Shown here: positions 46,987-59,440 of the stretch, piece after piece | How the letters are laid out: every line of letters starts with the position of its first letter | How positions within the stretch are numbered: position 1 is the stretch's first letter | Source of the DNA: Pelecanus crispus | Taxonomy: Eukaryota > Chordata > Aves > Pelecaniformes > Pelecanidae | Length of the DNA stretch: 64,000 bases | Assembly (NCBI RefSeq): GCF_030463565.1 | Contig: NC_134649.1 | Span: forward strand, 33,257,044-33,321,043 | Reading direction: 5' to 3' | The notes under the pieces: generated by a model | What the model saw: only the letters and a program-made list of their open reading frames with translations | Databases searched by the model: none | What the model was told of the DNA's origin: nothing | Made by a program: the position numbers and the translations under genes

Positions 46987-49900
46987 GTAATAGTCCGGCT
47001 GAGCTCCCTGGCTAGTGATTCTCGAAAGATTTGGCAAGCGAGATGGAACAAGGATGAGCATAGTGAACGTTTCATAGTCCATGTGTCTGATGGTGTGTAT
47101 TGTGTGCAGGAAGAAACTCAAATTTCAGTTACTGTGGATTAGATTCTGGCTATGGGGCTTACGTTTGTTATTGCTCTATTTCAAAAGCAGGGTGTATCAT
47201 TGGCTTAAAGGAGAACAAAAGCTGACCCACCTTACTAATTGTGTTTTTAAGAAGCTGTGTCTTTCCTCTTCATGGTACCACTATGAGATGGGCTTATGAA
47301 AAGCTCAGTGGCTTTAACGATACTGTTTTAAGGCATTTGTCTGTCAAAGTGGTTAATACTATCTTGTTCTGTCCTTGTGTTCATCTTGTTCCTAATATTT
47401 TGACAAGGTTGTGCTGCTGGTTTAAAAAGTCAGATAACTGAAGTTGTTTGCTGCCATTGTAATCTGTCCTGTTTTTCTGATGTGCTTTGGTGTGCCTGCT
47501 TTGATAGGCTTGGGATATCAACTCCTAATCTGCGGCAGCATGGTATATTATGATAAATTAGCTCAGGTTTTGGTTCACCTTGAAACACCAGGCTGGGAAG
47601 AGTGTCAGTCTGTGGTGGCTGGGGATACTAAGAGCTTTCTGAAACAGTTCTGGGATTGTAGACTCTTATGGAGGTAGGGACCATCCATTTTTCTGACTTG
47701 CCTGCCATGGTTTGTTCCTTTTCCTTGAGGAGATCCCTACCTATAGTGTTGGTCCAGTTTAATATAAAATAAATTTTAATTTGTAGTTACCAGTGTAAAC
47801 AATTGGATTAGGATTCTATCTGAGTATTACTTTCCTTTGGTACTTGTCCAACAAGCAGCTGGTCTCATAGGACAGTTCACTATTGGTAGTTTTTTTACCT
47901 TTACCTTATGGAAGTCTAATTGCTGCCAGTGTTACTGAAGAAATGTTAAACATGATTTTAATCTACAGTGCTTTTAGCAGAATGCTGTCATCTGCTTTAT
48001 GATGCTGAAATACACTTTTTGATTATTAATTACAGCCAATCAGTCAAGTTGTTATCAACATTATATCCTCAAATAAGCAAGAAAAAGCAGCATGTACAAA
48101 TATGCAGAATGTCTCCAGGCACATGCAGATACTGTTTCCTCTGCTGTGTGGTATAAGAAAGAGAAAATGCTTTGAGCAGCTGAGAAGAACAGTAAGGAGA
48201 TGTATACATGGTCAGCAATGGGGTGTTCACAGACTTGATAGCATATCCTTCTACTTAAACCTTTATTGACATTTTTCCATCTTCCTCAAAAAGTATCAGA
48301 AGTCACACAGTCCTCTCTATCTGCTTTTGGAATAGCTAGGAAGGGTTTGATACTGTCTTGAAATTACTCAACAGCTATTTTCCTGAGCATCCTTTTTGTG
48401 CCTGGTTTGAGTACAGGTGACTGTGAAAAGTAAACAATAACTGAAGAGAGCTTTACTTGCTGAGTTTCCAGCAAATGCTGCCCATGTAAGCGTAAGCACA
48501 TTGGTTTTGTTGTGCCCTCTAATATTGTTTCCTGAAGTGCTCTGAGTTAGACCAGTCCCAACCACTACTGGAACATTCCCTTCATAATCTTGGACTGGTA
48601 TCATTTTTTCCACTTGATGATTTTTAGCAGTTTTTGGAGATTCCCCTGTGTCTTTTTGGTTTTTACATACAGGCTCTCTGCCTACCCAGGCAGTAGTCAA
48701 AGTTGTTGGTTGTGATGCCTTCCTGCACTATGAGGGGAAAAGACAACTTTCTTTCTTGTCACAGTCTTTCTTAGCTGCTGAAATTCCAACCTGTCTTTAT
48801 TTATTCATGGCCTTGCAGCTGGTATAGATGGAAAAGATTAACTGTTATTAAAATCGGATTGAAATATATCTAAGTTTCAGGGTGAGAAACCTTTAGGTTA
48901 GCCTTAATTGACGGTTGTGCAGACTTCAGTGTGATGTACTTAAATGTCCAATATGACAGTCTTCAACTAAATCGCATTAAAGATGCATGAAAATTACTTG
49001 CAGTGAGAATTTAACTCAGATCCAAAGATCAAAACAGTCTCATGTAGACTGTTTCCATTGCAGGTATTTTTAAGGGCTAATGTCCTTAATATTTCACTTA
49101 ATTCTTGTGTCCAAATGGTACAATTCCATATTCTTTCTCTTCCTGTGTGTATCAGAGAGCAGCAGCACATAATTCATGGTAAAATTCAGAAAGGAAGAGT
49201 TAGTGTTCACAATAATGCTAGTAGAAATAGTGATAAATGGGAGGTGATATACCTACCTAGGAAACTTCTAATATTCTTACAGACAATTTTCTCACCTCCA
49301 GAGTGGATAAGTGTTCTCCACAGAACCTCTGTAGGACATTTCTCAGAATTTACTTGCGAAAATGTTAGTTTGATTTGAAAGCTTTACTGACAAAAACTAG
49401 TTGTATGGTGAGGCCACAGAGATGAGAATCGCATCTGGTTTCTTTCCCTGCCTTTGCCAGAGTTGTGCTTTGCTGAGCTAGTGTGTGGCTCAGTCATCCT
49501 GTCTAATGTAGAAAAATATGTCTCCATATGTAGTAGAAAGCTGAATTCATTCAGGACTTGGAGCAATTAAGGATATGGGGAGAAAGAGAGAAGATACATG
49601 TATGTACACCCATGCAGCATTAGATTAATAAGTTGTGCTTTAGGATTAAATGGATTAAATATGCGTTTTACTTGTTGTCATCTGTCGTATTAATTTGCAA
49701 GTTTTCTCACAGAAGTGAGAATTTTTGGTGTAAATATCTGAGGTTTTATTGAGTAGTTTGAACACCGACTGATCAGAATGTTTAATATAGACATATGGCC
49801 CTTCAGGAATGTAGCTTCATTAAACTGGTCCTCTGTTTATCCTGGGATCTGCTAACCCGTGAGGACAGTGCTATGCAATAGTGTCTTGCAAATAATACCA

Positions 49901-50598
49901 ACAGACTAGATCAAAGGCTTCATTTAAACAGGGCCTGTTCTGCTGCAACTGTCCTGCCAATAAAACCAGAAAAACAATTAGATTCTGACTCTCAAAGATT
50001 TCCAGCTAGCACGAGTCTTACCAGAGAGATGGTCCTTTGCCACACTCTTGGAGTGTTTCTGCATTCAGATGTCAAAAAATTGATTTCTGAGATTTTTTTC
50101 ATGGTTTATATAGTGCTACCGCATGACACAATTAAAAAACTAAGTTACTGCTCTCACTATGAAGCCTCATACAGCATTTTTGCTTGGAGCTTTATTCAAT
50201 GAGCTTTTCATGTTCCACATTGATTCAGTAAGTGCTGCGCTAAATAACCTGGAATGCTGTGGCAGGGCCGTGTATGAGAAGCAGCAGATAGATTTGTTAA
50301 ATTCTGTAGCTAAGCATAGCTCTCAGCTGTGTCAGCCTCCTAAAGGAAGGAAAGCACCTGAACTCCCCAGCTCTGTATGCTCAGTGGTTGAAGTGTGAGG
50401 CTAATCACCTAGTCTCATTTAATGGTAAAACAGTAGTAACATGTAAACGTAAGCTGAGTTGAACTCTTCTGAGTGAATGGAACAGCAAAAGTTCTGGGTG
50501 CTTTTTAAAAAAGATCCCTCTGACTCAGCGAAACTCCCTACAATAAAGCAGGAAGAGTATTAAATTTGCAATGAGTGTTGGACAGGAATTTGTGATAT

Positions 50599-50621
50599 CC
50601 CCCCCCCCCCCCCCCCCCCCC
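50599..50621 (+). repeat. poly(C) run of 23
   Basis: An uninterrupted C23 tract. Pure C runs this long are rare and error-prone in sequencing, so the exact length is uncertain. Confidence 0.75.
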
Positions 50622-52097
50622 GCCGATGAAAAATGAGTTGCAAGAGAGCTTCTGGGTGTGCTGGTGAGATTGGGCACTGTACAGCACGAAGCAATCTGAG
50701 CCCTTCTCACCACAGTGCAGACCTGGAAGGAAACAGCTCTTCTGGATACGAAAACAGGCTGCAGAGACTGGATTAGTGGAGTGACAAAGGACCTGTGATA
50801 ACTCCGATCCAGTTGGGAACTGGTTTTAACTGTAGTTAGAGGCAAAAGGGTAGCTGGAGCAGCATGCAAACTGGCTTTCTTGGGAGCTCCTTGTAGCAAT
50901 TAAGTGGCAACATAAGTTACTAATTGACCCTTTCAGTGTGTTAAGTGACCTGTGCCTCATTTAAGGAGCTTAACTGCCCCTTAGACAGTTATCTGATGAT
51001 AACACGTTATTGAAGACTTAGTGCTGCAAGCGGCTTGGTAAAGAGCACGGCTGGAAAGCCTCAAGATCCGTATAGTATTCCCAGGTCGAGCTACTTGGCT
51101 TTCAAACTTGTTAAAAAGCACAGAGCAGTCACGTTGCTTTATGTTTCTCTTCAAACAGCAATGCATTAGACATTGCAAGTAGTGCTTTTTACATACAAAG
51201 TGCTTTTTGGAGGTGGATGAAAGTGGGGTTGTTGCTGCTGTTGAGCAGCTGGGTGCTTTTCAGTGGGAAAGGGTGAGCTGGCTTTCTCTAGGCAGGAGAA
51301 GAATCAGAGAAAGTTTGCTCTTCGTTTTGACTGACCATAGATGTTTTGTTCGAGCTGGTGTTTCTTCCCACTTTGGTTCTGCAGCTGTGAACATGAGCAT
51401 TTTTATGGTTATATTAAACTGAAATGCTGTTTTGATGATTTAAGAAGTCTTAATCTTTTTTAACAACATTTTGCAATGAAATTATATTTTTCTCTGAATG
51501 ACTTGCAGTCAAAGCTTTGATCAGCTCCACCCTAATTTGCAAACAGCTGTGGTCTGTGCCTTATCCTCTTTACTCCCTCAAAAATTTTTAAATAAAATCA
51601 CTTAATTTTGTCCTTCTCAACATCTGTTTCTTCAGTAAGTTAAAAATTATCCCATAAAAGTGATGGCTATATTCAAGCTTTGAATTTTTTGAGCTCTGAG
51701 GCTTATGAAAGGCCAATATAACCAACTGTGGTTGTTTAAAAATAGCAAAATGAACATGGGTTTGGGAGAGATAGGAGCTGCCTTTAAAACAGATACTGTC
51801 ATCAGCAAACAAAAGCTAACAACATACATTTCTAAATTTGGGGAAATTAGATTCCTAGAATTTACAATGAAAAGTCAAAGATGAGCTTAACAAACAGTTT
51901 GAAGATAAAATGAACCTACTTTACTCTCAAGACTTGTAGGTTTTTTAGATGATTTAATGTAGCTCAGACTTTTGGTCAAATATTTGCCCCTCTCTATCTG
52001 AGGACCAAGAACTGTTGTGGAGCATACTTACAGGTTGTCAGCATGCCCACGGGTCTGATAAGGGCATGTCATAGTACTTCACTTTTTTGGACATGTA

Positions 52098-52124
52098 ATC
52101 TTTCCTACTCATGATAGGAAAGAT
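52098..52124. repeat. short perfect inverted repeat
   Basis: ATCTTTCCTA and its exact reverse complement flank a 7-nt loop. No function assigned. Confidence 0.6.
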
Positions 52125-53404
52125 AAGTTGCCACCTGTTGTAAGAAAGGCTGAGTGTGTAGGAAATGTTGGTGTCCTATAACCTTTGCTGAGCTCGCCCC
52201 ATGCCTGTGATAACAGAGATTTCTCTGTTTTCAAATATAAACAAGGTATCAGGTTTCCTGGTAGTGAGAGATGGAAATCTCTCGTGTTCATTCATAAAGA
52301 CAACTATGATGCAGATGGTAGAATTGGTCTAAAAGTGAAAATGAAAAGCTTTACTTTTATGTAATGTCACTGCCATCCCATTTTGTTGCTGAACCTGAAG
52401 CTGCAGTTTGTGTGTTGAGCTTAAAAATGCCACTTACATGAGTTGGGACCCTCCCTGGTCATTCCACACTGTGCCTGCAGGAAAAATATAATGTGGCTGC
52501 ATGGTGAACTAAATAGGGGACCTGAAATCCAACCTGTGTTGGCTGTGGTGTCTTTTCAGCAGAGTGGGTTACACATTGGAGAAAACGGGAGTAGGAGGGG
52601 AGCAGGGAGGTCAGCCAAGAACTGAAGGGGAGATGGGGGCTAGGGGACAGGCTTGACAATAATAATAGAAAAACCTGACTAATTGGTAGTGTGGCTCACT
52701 ACAGCTGCTTGCTTGCCTAACAGCCTGAGTGAGTTTTGAACTGTGGCTTGAGTGGTTTTAGCGCATTTTTGCTTTAAATGTGTCCAGAAATGAGATTTTC
52801 TTGGTCTAAAGAAGCTGTTACACCTTAGGAGCTTTTTTTTTAAGTGACTCATTTGAGTGTTCTTGTTTTCAGTTGTGTCTCGAGCTGTTTTCTTTAGAGC
52901 TACCCAGAATCCTTCTCTGCGCTTTTGGTGTTTCATAACATCTAAATAAATACTATCTAACTTAAAAAAGAGGAGAGTCATATTTCAGTTTTTTTTCAGT
53001 CTTTCTTTTCAAACCTCTTACTATTGGTATTGCTGTTTCCTGGATGGTTTTTAATGTAATACACCAATGGTCCGGTGTGCCCAGAGTTTTGAGTCTCTTA
53101 TATTTCTTGATACAAATACAGCACTCTTCTGCCTATGTTCTGCTCTCACAAATTGCAAACAATTTGTGCTTAACCAAAATTCTCAGGATCTCACTGTTTT
53201 TCAGACCAGTTCCAACGTAAAGTGGCCTTCACATACAAAGAAAGTCTAAATAGTGTTGCCTGTGTGTTGAAATGTATAATGAAGTTCACTGCGCACTTGT
53301 GTACTCGGACATTTGGAGTTGAAGCAGGTTTTGCTGTAGTTCTTAGTAGCCTAAATCTTAAGCCAACAGGTTGCTAAATAGGAAGTGTTTGGCTTCTCTT
53401 CCAG

Positions 53405-53499
53405 ATGCTGGTTCCAGTGTGGAAGAAATGGAATTCAATTGGGATGAGTATCTAGAAGACACAGGAGCCACTGCAGCCCCACATGGATCTTTTAAACAT
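53405..53499 (+). CDS. SFMBT1: SFMBT1 coding exon 2: acidic tail and start of MBT repeat 1
   Basis: Residues 10 (last two bases) to 41. The acceptor is TTCTCTTCCAG at 53394-53404 and the donor is CAT|GTGAGTAAGG at 53499/53500. The segment encodes an acidic stretch and then [11 protein letters not shown], the helical lead-in that precedes each MBT core. It ends with G-S-F-K-H in phase 0. The 95 nt equal 2 bases plus 31 codons, matching the flanking phases. An in-frame ATG lies upstream at 53371, but it is inside the intron and is not needed, since the true start is in the previous exon. Confidence 0.96.
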
Positions 53500-55596
53500 G
53501 TGAGTAAGGGAGTGTGTGTTTACTTACCATCTCCTACATTGTTTTTTGATGCACTAAATGTTTAGGGTTTCTTTGAATGAGTTGATGCTCTTGAATCTGG
53601 AAGACTAGCTAGAATCCTATTTCTTAGAGTAGTGAGAAATGAGGAATAATGTCACCTTTTTATTATTGTTCCTTATCTTCCTCTCTGTACGTAGCACAGG
53701 GTAATCCCATCTGCAGGTGCTGAAAGTTAAAGGGCCTCCTAGTCTTTTCTGCACCAGAAGATAAGATTGATTTTTCTTATAAAGCCCAAACTGGCCAGTC
53801 TCTTTCTTCTTCTGGTGATTGCTACTGGACAGCTGCTATGGAGGAGCTAGCTTTAGAAAGTTGGTGGCATAGCTCTTGAACAGCAGAATTCAAATGTGCT
53901 CTCAAAGAAGGTTTTAATGGTGGCTCTCAAGGAGGCCAAGAAGAAGATAATAGCTCTGCCAAACACTTCACTGTAGTAGTTAGAAAACTGATTAGGGTAA
54001 TTGTCAATCACAGGCTTAATGGATAGGATGAAGTCTTGATAAGCCCTTGTCTTTGCCCTTGGATGTGTTTAATCAAATGTTTGTTGGTAAAATCCTGGAG
54101 TGAACTGTCCTATTCGGTGAGATCTGGATGTGAAGTCTACCTTCTTGTACGGGGTCATCACTAAAGGTGAGCTGTATAGAGCTGGTTTCCAAACCTCTTG
54201 AGTCTCTTCCAACAGTTGAAACACATTCCAGGCTGCCAGCCTGTATGCATATCCAACTCTATTTAATAAAGTTACTATTTAATAGTCTGTCAGGCTGTGG
54301 GTCTTTTACCACGGCAGTGAGGGTAGTGGCTTGGGTGTGGCACATTGCTTGGAAAGTACTCCATGGTGCTCAGGCTTTCAGGTCCAGTATCGCCACTTCC
54401 AGTACAGGAGACTTAAATCAGCAGGAAAAAAAGCTGAGGTCTGTTCATGAAGGATCACAAAGCATTTTGAGTCCAAAGGTAACCTGCAGAAGTGCAAAGC
54501 ATTAAAGAATCTATTAAAATACCACAGTTGTGTTAGTAGTAAAGATGCACAGTAAATGTAGACTTTGCAGAGGCTCTTCCATACACTGGGATGTAATTGT
54601 AAGCATTTTGTTCAAAATAAAATTCAGGTATCTCATTTCTGAAGGAGAGAGGCCTGTGCTTGCTTTGGTTTTTCCTTAGTGTACTAAGGCTCTAGCAAGA
54701 GCAAGCTTACTCAGAGTGGTGGTGTCCATGCAGCCCACATTGAGGGAACAGTATGGAGTCAGAGCAATGGCATTTTGCAGTAGTGCGAGGAGCAGTCGGT
54801 CTGCTTCTCTGGTGCGGTTTACCTTACGCGATCTCTGTTAAAACAGCTTGCTATCATACTCGGACATTAGACAAACTAATGGTAATGCCAGCTTTACAGT
54901 GGTGGCCAACGGAATTAACATTGCAGCTATGTTTTGTTAATCGGCAGGAGACAAGCTTTGAATGACTTCGTTATCCTTGCACTGCATTCTCTGCCAACTC
55001 AGCTGTGTCAAACAAGAGGTCTGATTGCTGTGGCCATCATCAGTAAAAATACAATTTTTTTAAAAATTGTTTAAAAAAAGGTTTAAAAAACAAATCCACA
55101 TTTTTTATTATTCTTATTCCCTACGTGTGTAGAATACGGTGCAGTTTTGCTGGTGCCAGTAGCATTGTCATGGAGAGTGTTTTAGTGAGCAGGTGTGGGC
55201 AAAGCCTAGCTGTGTCGCCCAGTCCTTTTCTGCTGCATTGGGTGCCCTCTTGTGGGCAGCGGGACGGAGGAGCTGCACTTGATGAGCTTGGCTGGCCATG
55301 CTCTGCACCGCGGCACGGGGAGCTGGCCTGGGGACTTGGGGTGCCAGGGGCGCTGCGCAGGGGGACAGGAATGAGCATGAAAATAGACGCCTGTATGTTC
55401 AGAAGGGGGACCGCCAGGCCTTTGCTAGTAAAGTTCCCTTAGAATTTGTCTGGAGGCCAATTTTGATGTTCTCTGTAATGAGCTTGGCATGAAATTTTAG
55501 AAAGTTAATGCTGACACCGAATTGACAAGCAGAGAGAGGAGCGTATTTACATCAATGTCACATCACCTAAATCTTGCTGTTAATAGAAATTCAGTA

Positions 55597-56120
55597 GTGC
55601 AAGGTCACATGCTCAGGATTTCTGCTGTCTATTAGAAGATAATGGTTTGGAAAAGGTAGAGGAGGAGAACCTCAGTGCCTCCCAGTGGATAGTGACAGCC
55701 TGTCTATGTGGCAAAGCCCCCCCCAAAAAAATTAGTGTGATTCCAGGAGGTATCAGGTGAGAGATTTTCAGTGGAGAGCATAAAGGCACTGATGTCTGTG
55801 CTAGCGACTGGTGGTCCCTCTGGCTGGAATCTGTGCAGTGCTAGTTGCTTGACTTGAAGAATGACATATTTTTATAATCTACCATCAGGAGAGCTAAGAG
55901 GGAACTACTTTTGTACTCTCGAAGAAACAGAGTGGAAAAAACTAAGCAGAAGAATAATATTGGCACAAGAGCAAATGGGCATGTATAAATAACCAGATTA
56001 ATTAATATAAATAAATTTTAGATGGCAGCCTAAGGTTTTTGTTTGGTTCCTTTTAAATACTGGAGTAGTGAGACTGTGACCAGCCTCCCATTATGAGTGG
56101 TGGGTGAGAAATACCTAACC
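55597..56120 (+). mobile_element. old CR1 LINE fragment, sense
   Basis: Decayed CR1 reverse-transcriptase end region, covering nearly the same interval of the element as the copy at 1083-1610. Landmarks are: TGCAAGGTCACATGCTCAGG; AGGAGGAGAACCTCAGTG; ATTCCAGGAGGTATCAGGTG, then AGATTTTCAGTGGAGAGCAT; AATATTGGCACAAGAGCAAA; AATAAATTTTAG; and GACCAGCCTCCCATTATGAG. Many stops and small indels are present. Borders are approximate. Confidence 0.6.
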
Positions 56121-56506
56121 CACATCGTAGGAGAGTACGTGATCAGGTTAAGAAAATGTAATCCATGATTCAGCAGCCCAAGTTACCAAAGAACTAGACT
56201 TGCTGATGGGAGAGAGGACTCTTTTATACTTTTTTGCTTATATTCTGAAAGTTTTGCTCTTACTATAAGCAAGACGCATTGGAAAATGTAAGCTACTTCC
56301 TCAAATTAAGCATGTTCTAATGTTTAATTTATTTGCATTTAAAAAATGAAACAATATTGAGATCAAATACAATCTAGCAGGAAAAAGAGCTTACCAAAAA
56401 CTTGGAGTTGCGCTGGGTGCTAGTGCTGTCATCCTACCCTAAGTCTAAAAACACTTTCTCTAGAACTGTTGAATGCTCTTTCTTAATTCCTTTCTGCAAC
56501 TTAGAT

Positions 56507-56725
56507 ACATAGAATCATAGAATAGTTTGGGTTGGAAGGGACCTTTAAAGGTCATCTAGTCCAACCCCCCTGCAATGAGCAGGGACATCTTCAACTAGAT
56601 CAGGTTGCTCAGAGCCCCGTCTAACCTGACCTTAAACACCTCCAATGATGGGGCATCGACAGCTTCTCTGGGCAACCTGTTCCAGTGTTTCAACACCCTC
56701 ATCATAAAAAATTTCTTCCTACATG
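56507..56725 (-). mobile_element. CR1 LINE 3' end, antisense
   Basis: The best preserved repeat in the window. Read on the + strand it begins with the reverse complement of the CR1 terminal repeat (ATAGAATCATAGAATAG). It continues through GGGTTGGAAGGGACCTTTAA, TCATCTAGTCCAACCCCCCT, AACTAGATCAGGTTGCTCAG, GGGCAACCTGTTCCAGTGTT and AAAATTTCTTCCTACATG. It is a 5'-truncated, about 220-bp copy with the avian (neoavian-type) 3' end. This is the strongest evidence that the host is a bird. Confidence 0.95.
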
Positions 56726-58666
56726 TCACATGTGTAAACATATTAAAAATAAGCTAGTGTTCAGCATCATCTGACCATATATATTTGCTGTGTGTTCTTG
56801 CATGCTCTTAATACTTTTTATCTGTTCTTTGTCATTATCTCCTTCTGAGTTGAGTCAGATCCCCAGGTCTGACCCGTGACATGGCACAAAACGGGGGGAT
56901 GGTACTTGATGGGAAGGAGAGACCAAGGTTCGGAGCTGCCTAAGCAGTGCTGTCCCTACCAGATCATGGCCATCTCCACTTGCCATATGTACAGCAGGAA
57001 GCTGCTGCTCTCAGACCCACTGCTCCAAAGAAAATAGTCTCGGAGCTTCCACAGCATCTTCTGCAAGCCAGTCTGCTCAGTGAGCCAGCCTAAAGAAACA
57101 AAGTTTTGCGCTTTAAGCTGCTTACTGGTGTCGTCTTGCCCAGCTGCCAGGAGAGGGTGCTAACTTCTTGGTCTCTTGCTGTATCCACCAGGGAACATAA
57201 ATGACAGTGTTTGAAAAATGCACCTGACTTCAGGGAAAGCTCCATCTGTTGCTGTTGGTTTCATTGCATGCAGCTTTCTCTGCCAGGAGGCTTTGCTGAA
57301 AGTTTGGGCATAGAGAGCTGCACAGATTTCCCAATTCCTTAGACTTTGTGTTGAGCTGATGGCTTTTCTTTCAGGAATCAGAATATGAAGTCTTTAGTAA
57401 TATCTTTTCAGCAAGGCAACTATCTTTTTGAAGAGATGACCTCTGTAATATCACTTCAAAACGTCTGCAGGTATTGGGTCCTGCTGATTTTGTTCGTAAG
57501 GTTTTTCTCCAAGTGAAGGGTATTAACCTTAAGGATGTGAACAGTTTACAGAGGCATATGCTTTTCTTTCTGATATGGTTCTCTTAGTTTTATTTTTAGC
57601 AAACCAGTATGTGCTGGTTGATGAGACTGTAATAGCTATGGCAGTTACTGAACCGTCAGTGCAGAACTGGCAATAAATAACCCAGAATATACCTACTGCA
57701 TCTGCATCATACTGAAAGCCTTTCTTGCAGTTGATTCAAAGAGGAAATGGAACTTAAGAAAGAAAACACCCGTTACATTCAGCTGAGAACAGGGGATTGA
57801 CACGTTAGATTTTTAATGAAGACTGAGGCTGTGGAATTAAGCATAGCTCAGAGACATACTGTAGTGAGAGCAGAACAGGGTCCTGCTCTTTCAGGAGTGT
57901 TTGAGCTGGGACACGTTAGGGATATGAGAAACTTAATGTTTTGCTTTCTCTTTTTATATTTACACTTCAGTATCTGAGTACTGTGCAGTCGGATTCCTTC
58001 CCTGCACACAATACACAGACGCATACACACAGAGCACACAGTATTGGATGCTTTATTGTTGTCAAAGCGTGGGTTCACTGAAGAACACATACTGTTTATG
58101 TTCTATGCAATTTATGTAACAGTGCTACATACAGAATTATTTAGGTTCTTGGATAGAGACATTCAAATTCCTTATTCTGCAATTTGTGCAGATTCATGCC
58201 TTCTTAAATGAGCATGGCTGAAGAGACAGTGGTATCGTTATCTAAAGCACGTGTATGTGCTTTAAACAGGCTTTTTGTCCATAGAGGTTGAAAGACATAG
58301 TTTAGCACAGAAAGTCAAAGTTGTGTTGCTGAGTTTGACCTTCAGTTTTGCCTAGCTTGGCAGCCCAGCTGTGAGTTGGAAAGCTTTTCAGCAATGGGTG
58401 AGCTATCGTCCAGGGCAGGAAGATGAATTGCAAGGTACTGATTTAAGGTTGAAAAGATACTCTGAAATGCAAAAGAGATTTCATTAATGATAATTCTGTG
58501 TACGTTTCTATTTGGGTCACATAATGTGATGAAGTTGTTTCTCTGAAGAGACTGGATAGCATTTGGCTTGAGGATTTTTGCTAACGAACATGTCTAAATG
58601 GTTCCCCCTGTTGTTGCATGAAGTTTCTGGGAGGTGCTCAAATGTGATGATCTTCTTCCTCTTCAG

Positions 58667-58907
58667 GTGGATACAAGTTTGCAGAATGGTTTTGCCCCTG
58701 GTATGAAGCTAGAAGTTGCTGTCAAGTCTGACCAAAACACCTACTGGGTAGCCACCATCATTACGACCTGTGGGCAGCTGCTCCTGTTGCGCTATGATGG
58801 TTATGGGGAAGACCGCAAGGCTGACTTTTGGTGTGATATCATGACAGCTGATTTACACCCCATCGGCTGGTGTGAGCAGAACAAGAAGATTCTCAAAGTG
58901 CCTGAAG
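58667..58907 (+). CDS. SFMBT1: SFMBT1 coding exon 3: core of MBT repeat 1
   Basis: Residues 42-121 plus the first base of codon 122. It contains the whole MBT1 core: G-M-K-L-E-V (53-58), Y-W-V-A-T-I (67-72), the strand L-L-L-L-R-Y-D-G-Y (79-87), D-F-W-C-D-I (94-99) and H-P-I-G-W-C (105-110). These are the conserved beta-barrel signatures of malignant brain tumour repeats, which bind mono- or dimethyl-lysine. The acceptor is CTTCTTCCTCTTCAG ending at 58666. The donor is GAAG|GTATTG at 58907/58908, a poor match to consensus after +3. The 241 nt are 80 codons plus 1 base, and codon 122 is completed to GGT (Gly) by the next exon. Confidence 0.97.
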
Positions 58908-59351
58908 GTATTGGCTTCATATGCAGAAGTGGGGAGTACATACAAAAGCTTGCTTTTGTCCTTTGTAAGCCTGGCACGTAGTCTTCATAATTGCTATTAT
59001 GCGCAGGTGATATTGCTGTGGTGACAAGTTGAGGTGGTCTGCCATGTTCTTCTGAAATCCTGTGACTTGGAGGTTGCTCTTTCACCAGAGACGAGTTAGC
59101 TTCATTTCAGAATTGGACTTACTTTTACAGCAGCTTGTGGTTATCTTAATCATCACCCACCAAATTCTACTGCTTTGTTATTTCCTTTAAAGATTTTGTT
59201 GTTATTTTGTTTCTTCTTTAAGGTGTTACTGGTGAGTGCATGGCAGATTCTTGTGAATTAGGCAGTGCAGGAGTGTGGTAATGTCTTGTTGCCTGAATGA
59301 TGTTTAACTGGCAGGAGGAATCATAGTCTTTCTTCTTCGCTTTTCACTTAG
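58908..59351 (+). other. SFMBT1 intron between coding exons 3 and 4
   Basis: A 444-nt phase-1 intron, donor GTATTG, acceptor TTCACTTAG. The coding frame reads on for about 24 codons past the donor before a stop, so the exon end was set by the family sequence and by phase. Nothing else is seen. Confidence 0.9.
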
Positions 59352-59440
59352 GTATCAAGGACAAGATACCTGACCAGGAGGAATTCCTTCAGCGGGTGCT
59401 GAAAGGAGCGTGCAGTGCTCCTGCTAACCTGCTGGAGGGG
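59352..59440 (+). CDS. SFMBT1: SFMBT1 coding exon 4: linker and start of MBT repeat 2
   Basis: Residues 122 (completed) to 151: I-K-D-K-I-P-D-Q-E-E-F-L, then A-P-A-N-L-L-E-G. This is the arm between the MBT1 and MBT2 cores, in which a helix with an E-x-F-L motif packs against the neighbouring repeat. The acceptor is TTTTCACTTAG ending at 59351 and the donor is GGGG|GTAAGT at 59440/59441, the best donor in the window. The 89 nt equal 2 bases plus 29 codons, leaving phase 0. Confidence 0.95.

Larger units (their letters stand above)
46987..53404 (+). other. SFMBT1 intron after the start-codon exon
   Basis: A 6.4-kb phase-1 intron, donor GTAATA, acceptor CTCTTCCAG. Apart from a 23-C run and a 10-bp hairpin I see no feature in it. 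Confidence 0.85.
53500..58666 (+). other. SFMBT1 intron between coding exons 2 and 3
   Basis: A 5.2-kb phase-0 intron, donor GTGAGT, acceptor TCCTCTTCAG. It carries two CR1 copies of opposite orientation (listed separately). The remainder shows nothing recognisable, including a locally GC-rich patch at about 55190-55370. Confidence 0.85.

Noticed and set aside
53371..53404. ATG upstream of coding exon 2 as the SFMBT1 start
   Set aside because: It is in the pyrimidine-rich end of the intron. The family N-terminus is found in the exon at 46959, and its splice phase fits the acceptor at 53404.
58908..58981. Open reading past the exon 3 donor as an extended exon
   Set aside because: The family sequence continues at 59352 after a phase-1 junction that restores Gly. 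The read-through residues do not resemble an MBT protein.
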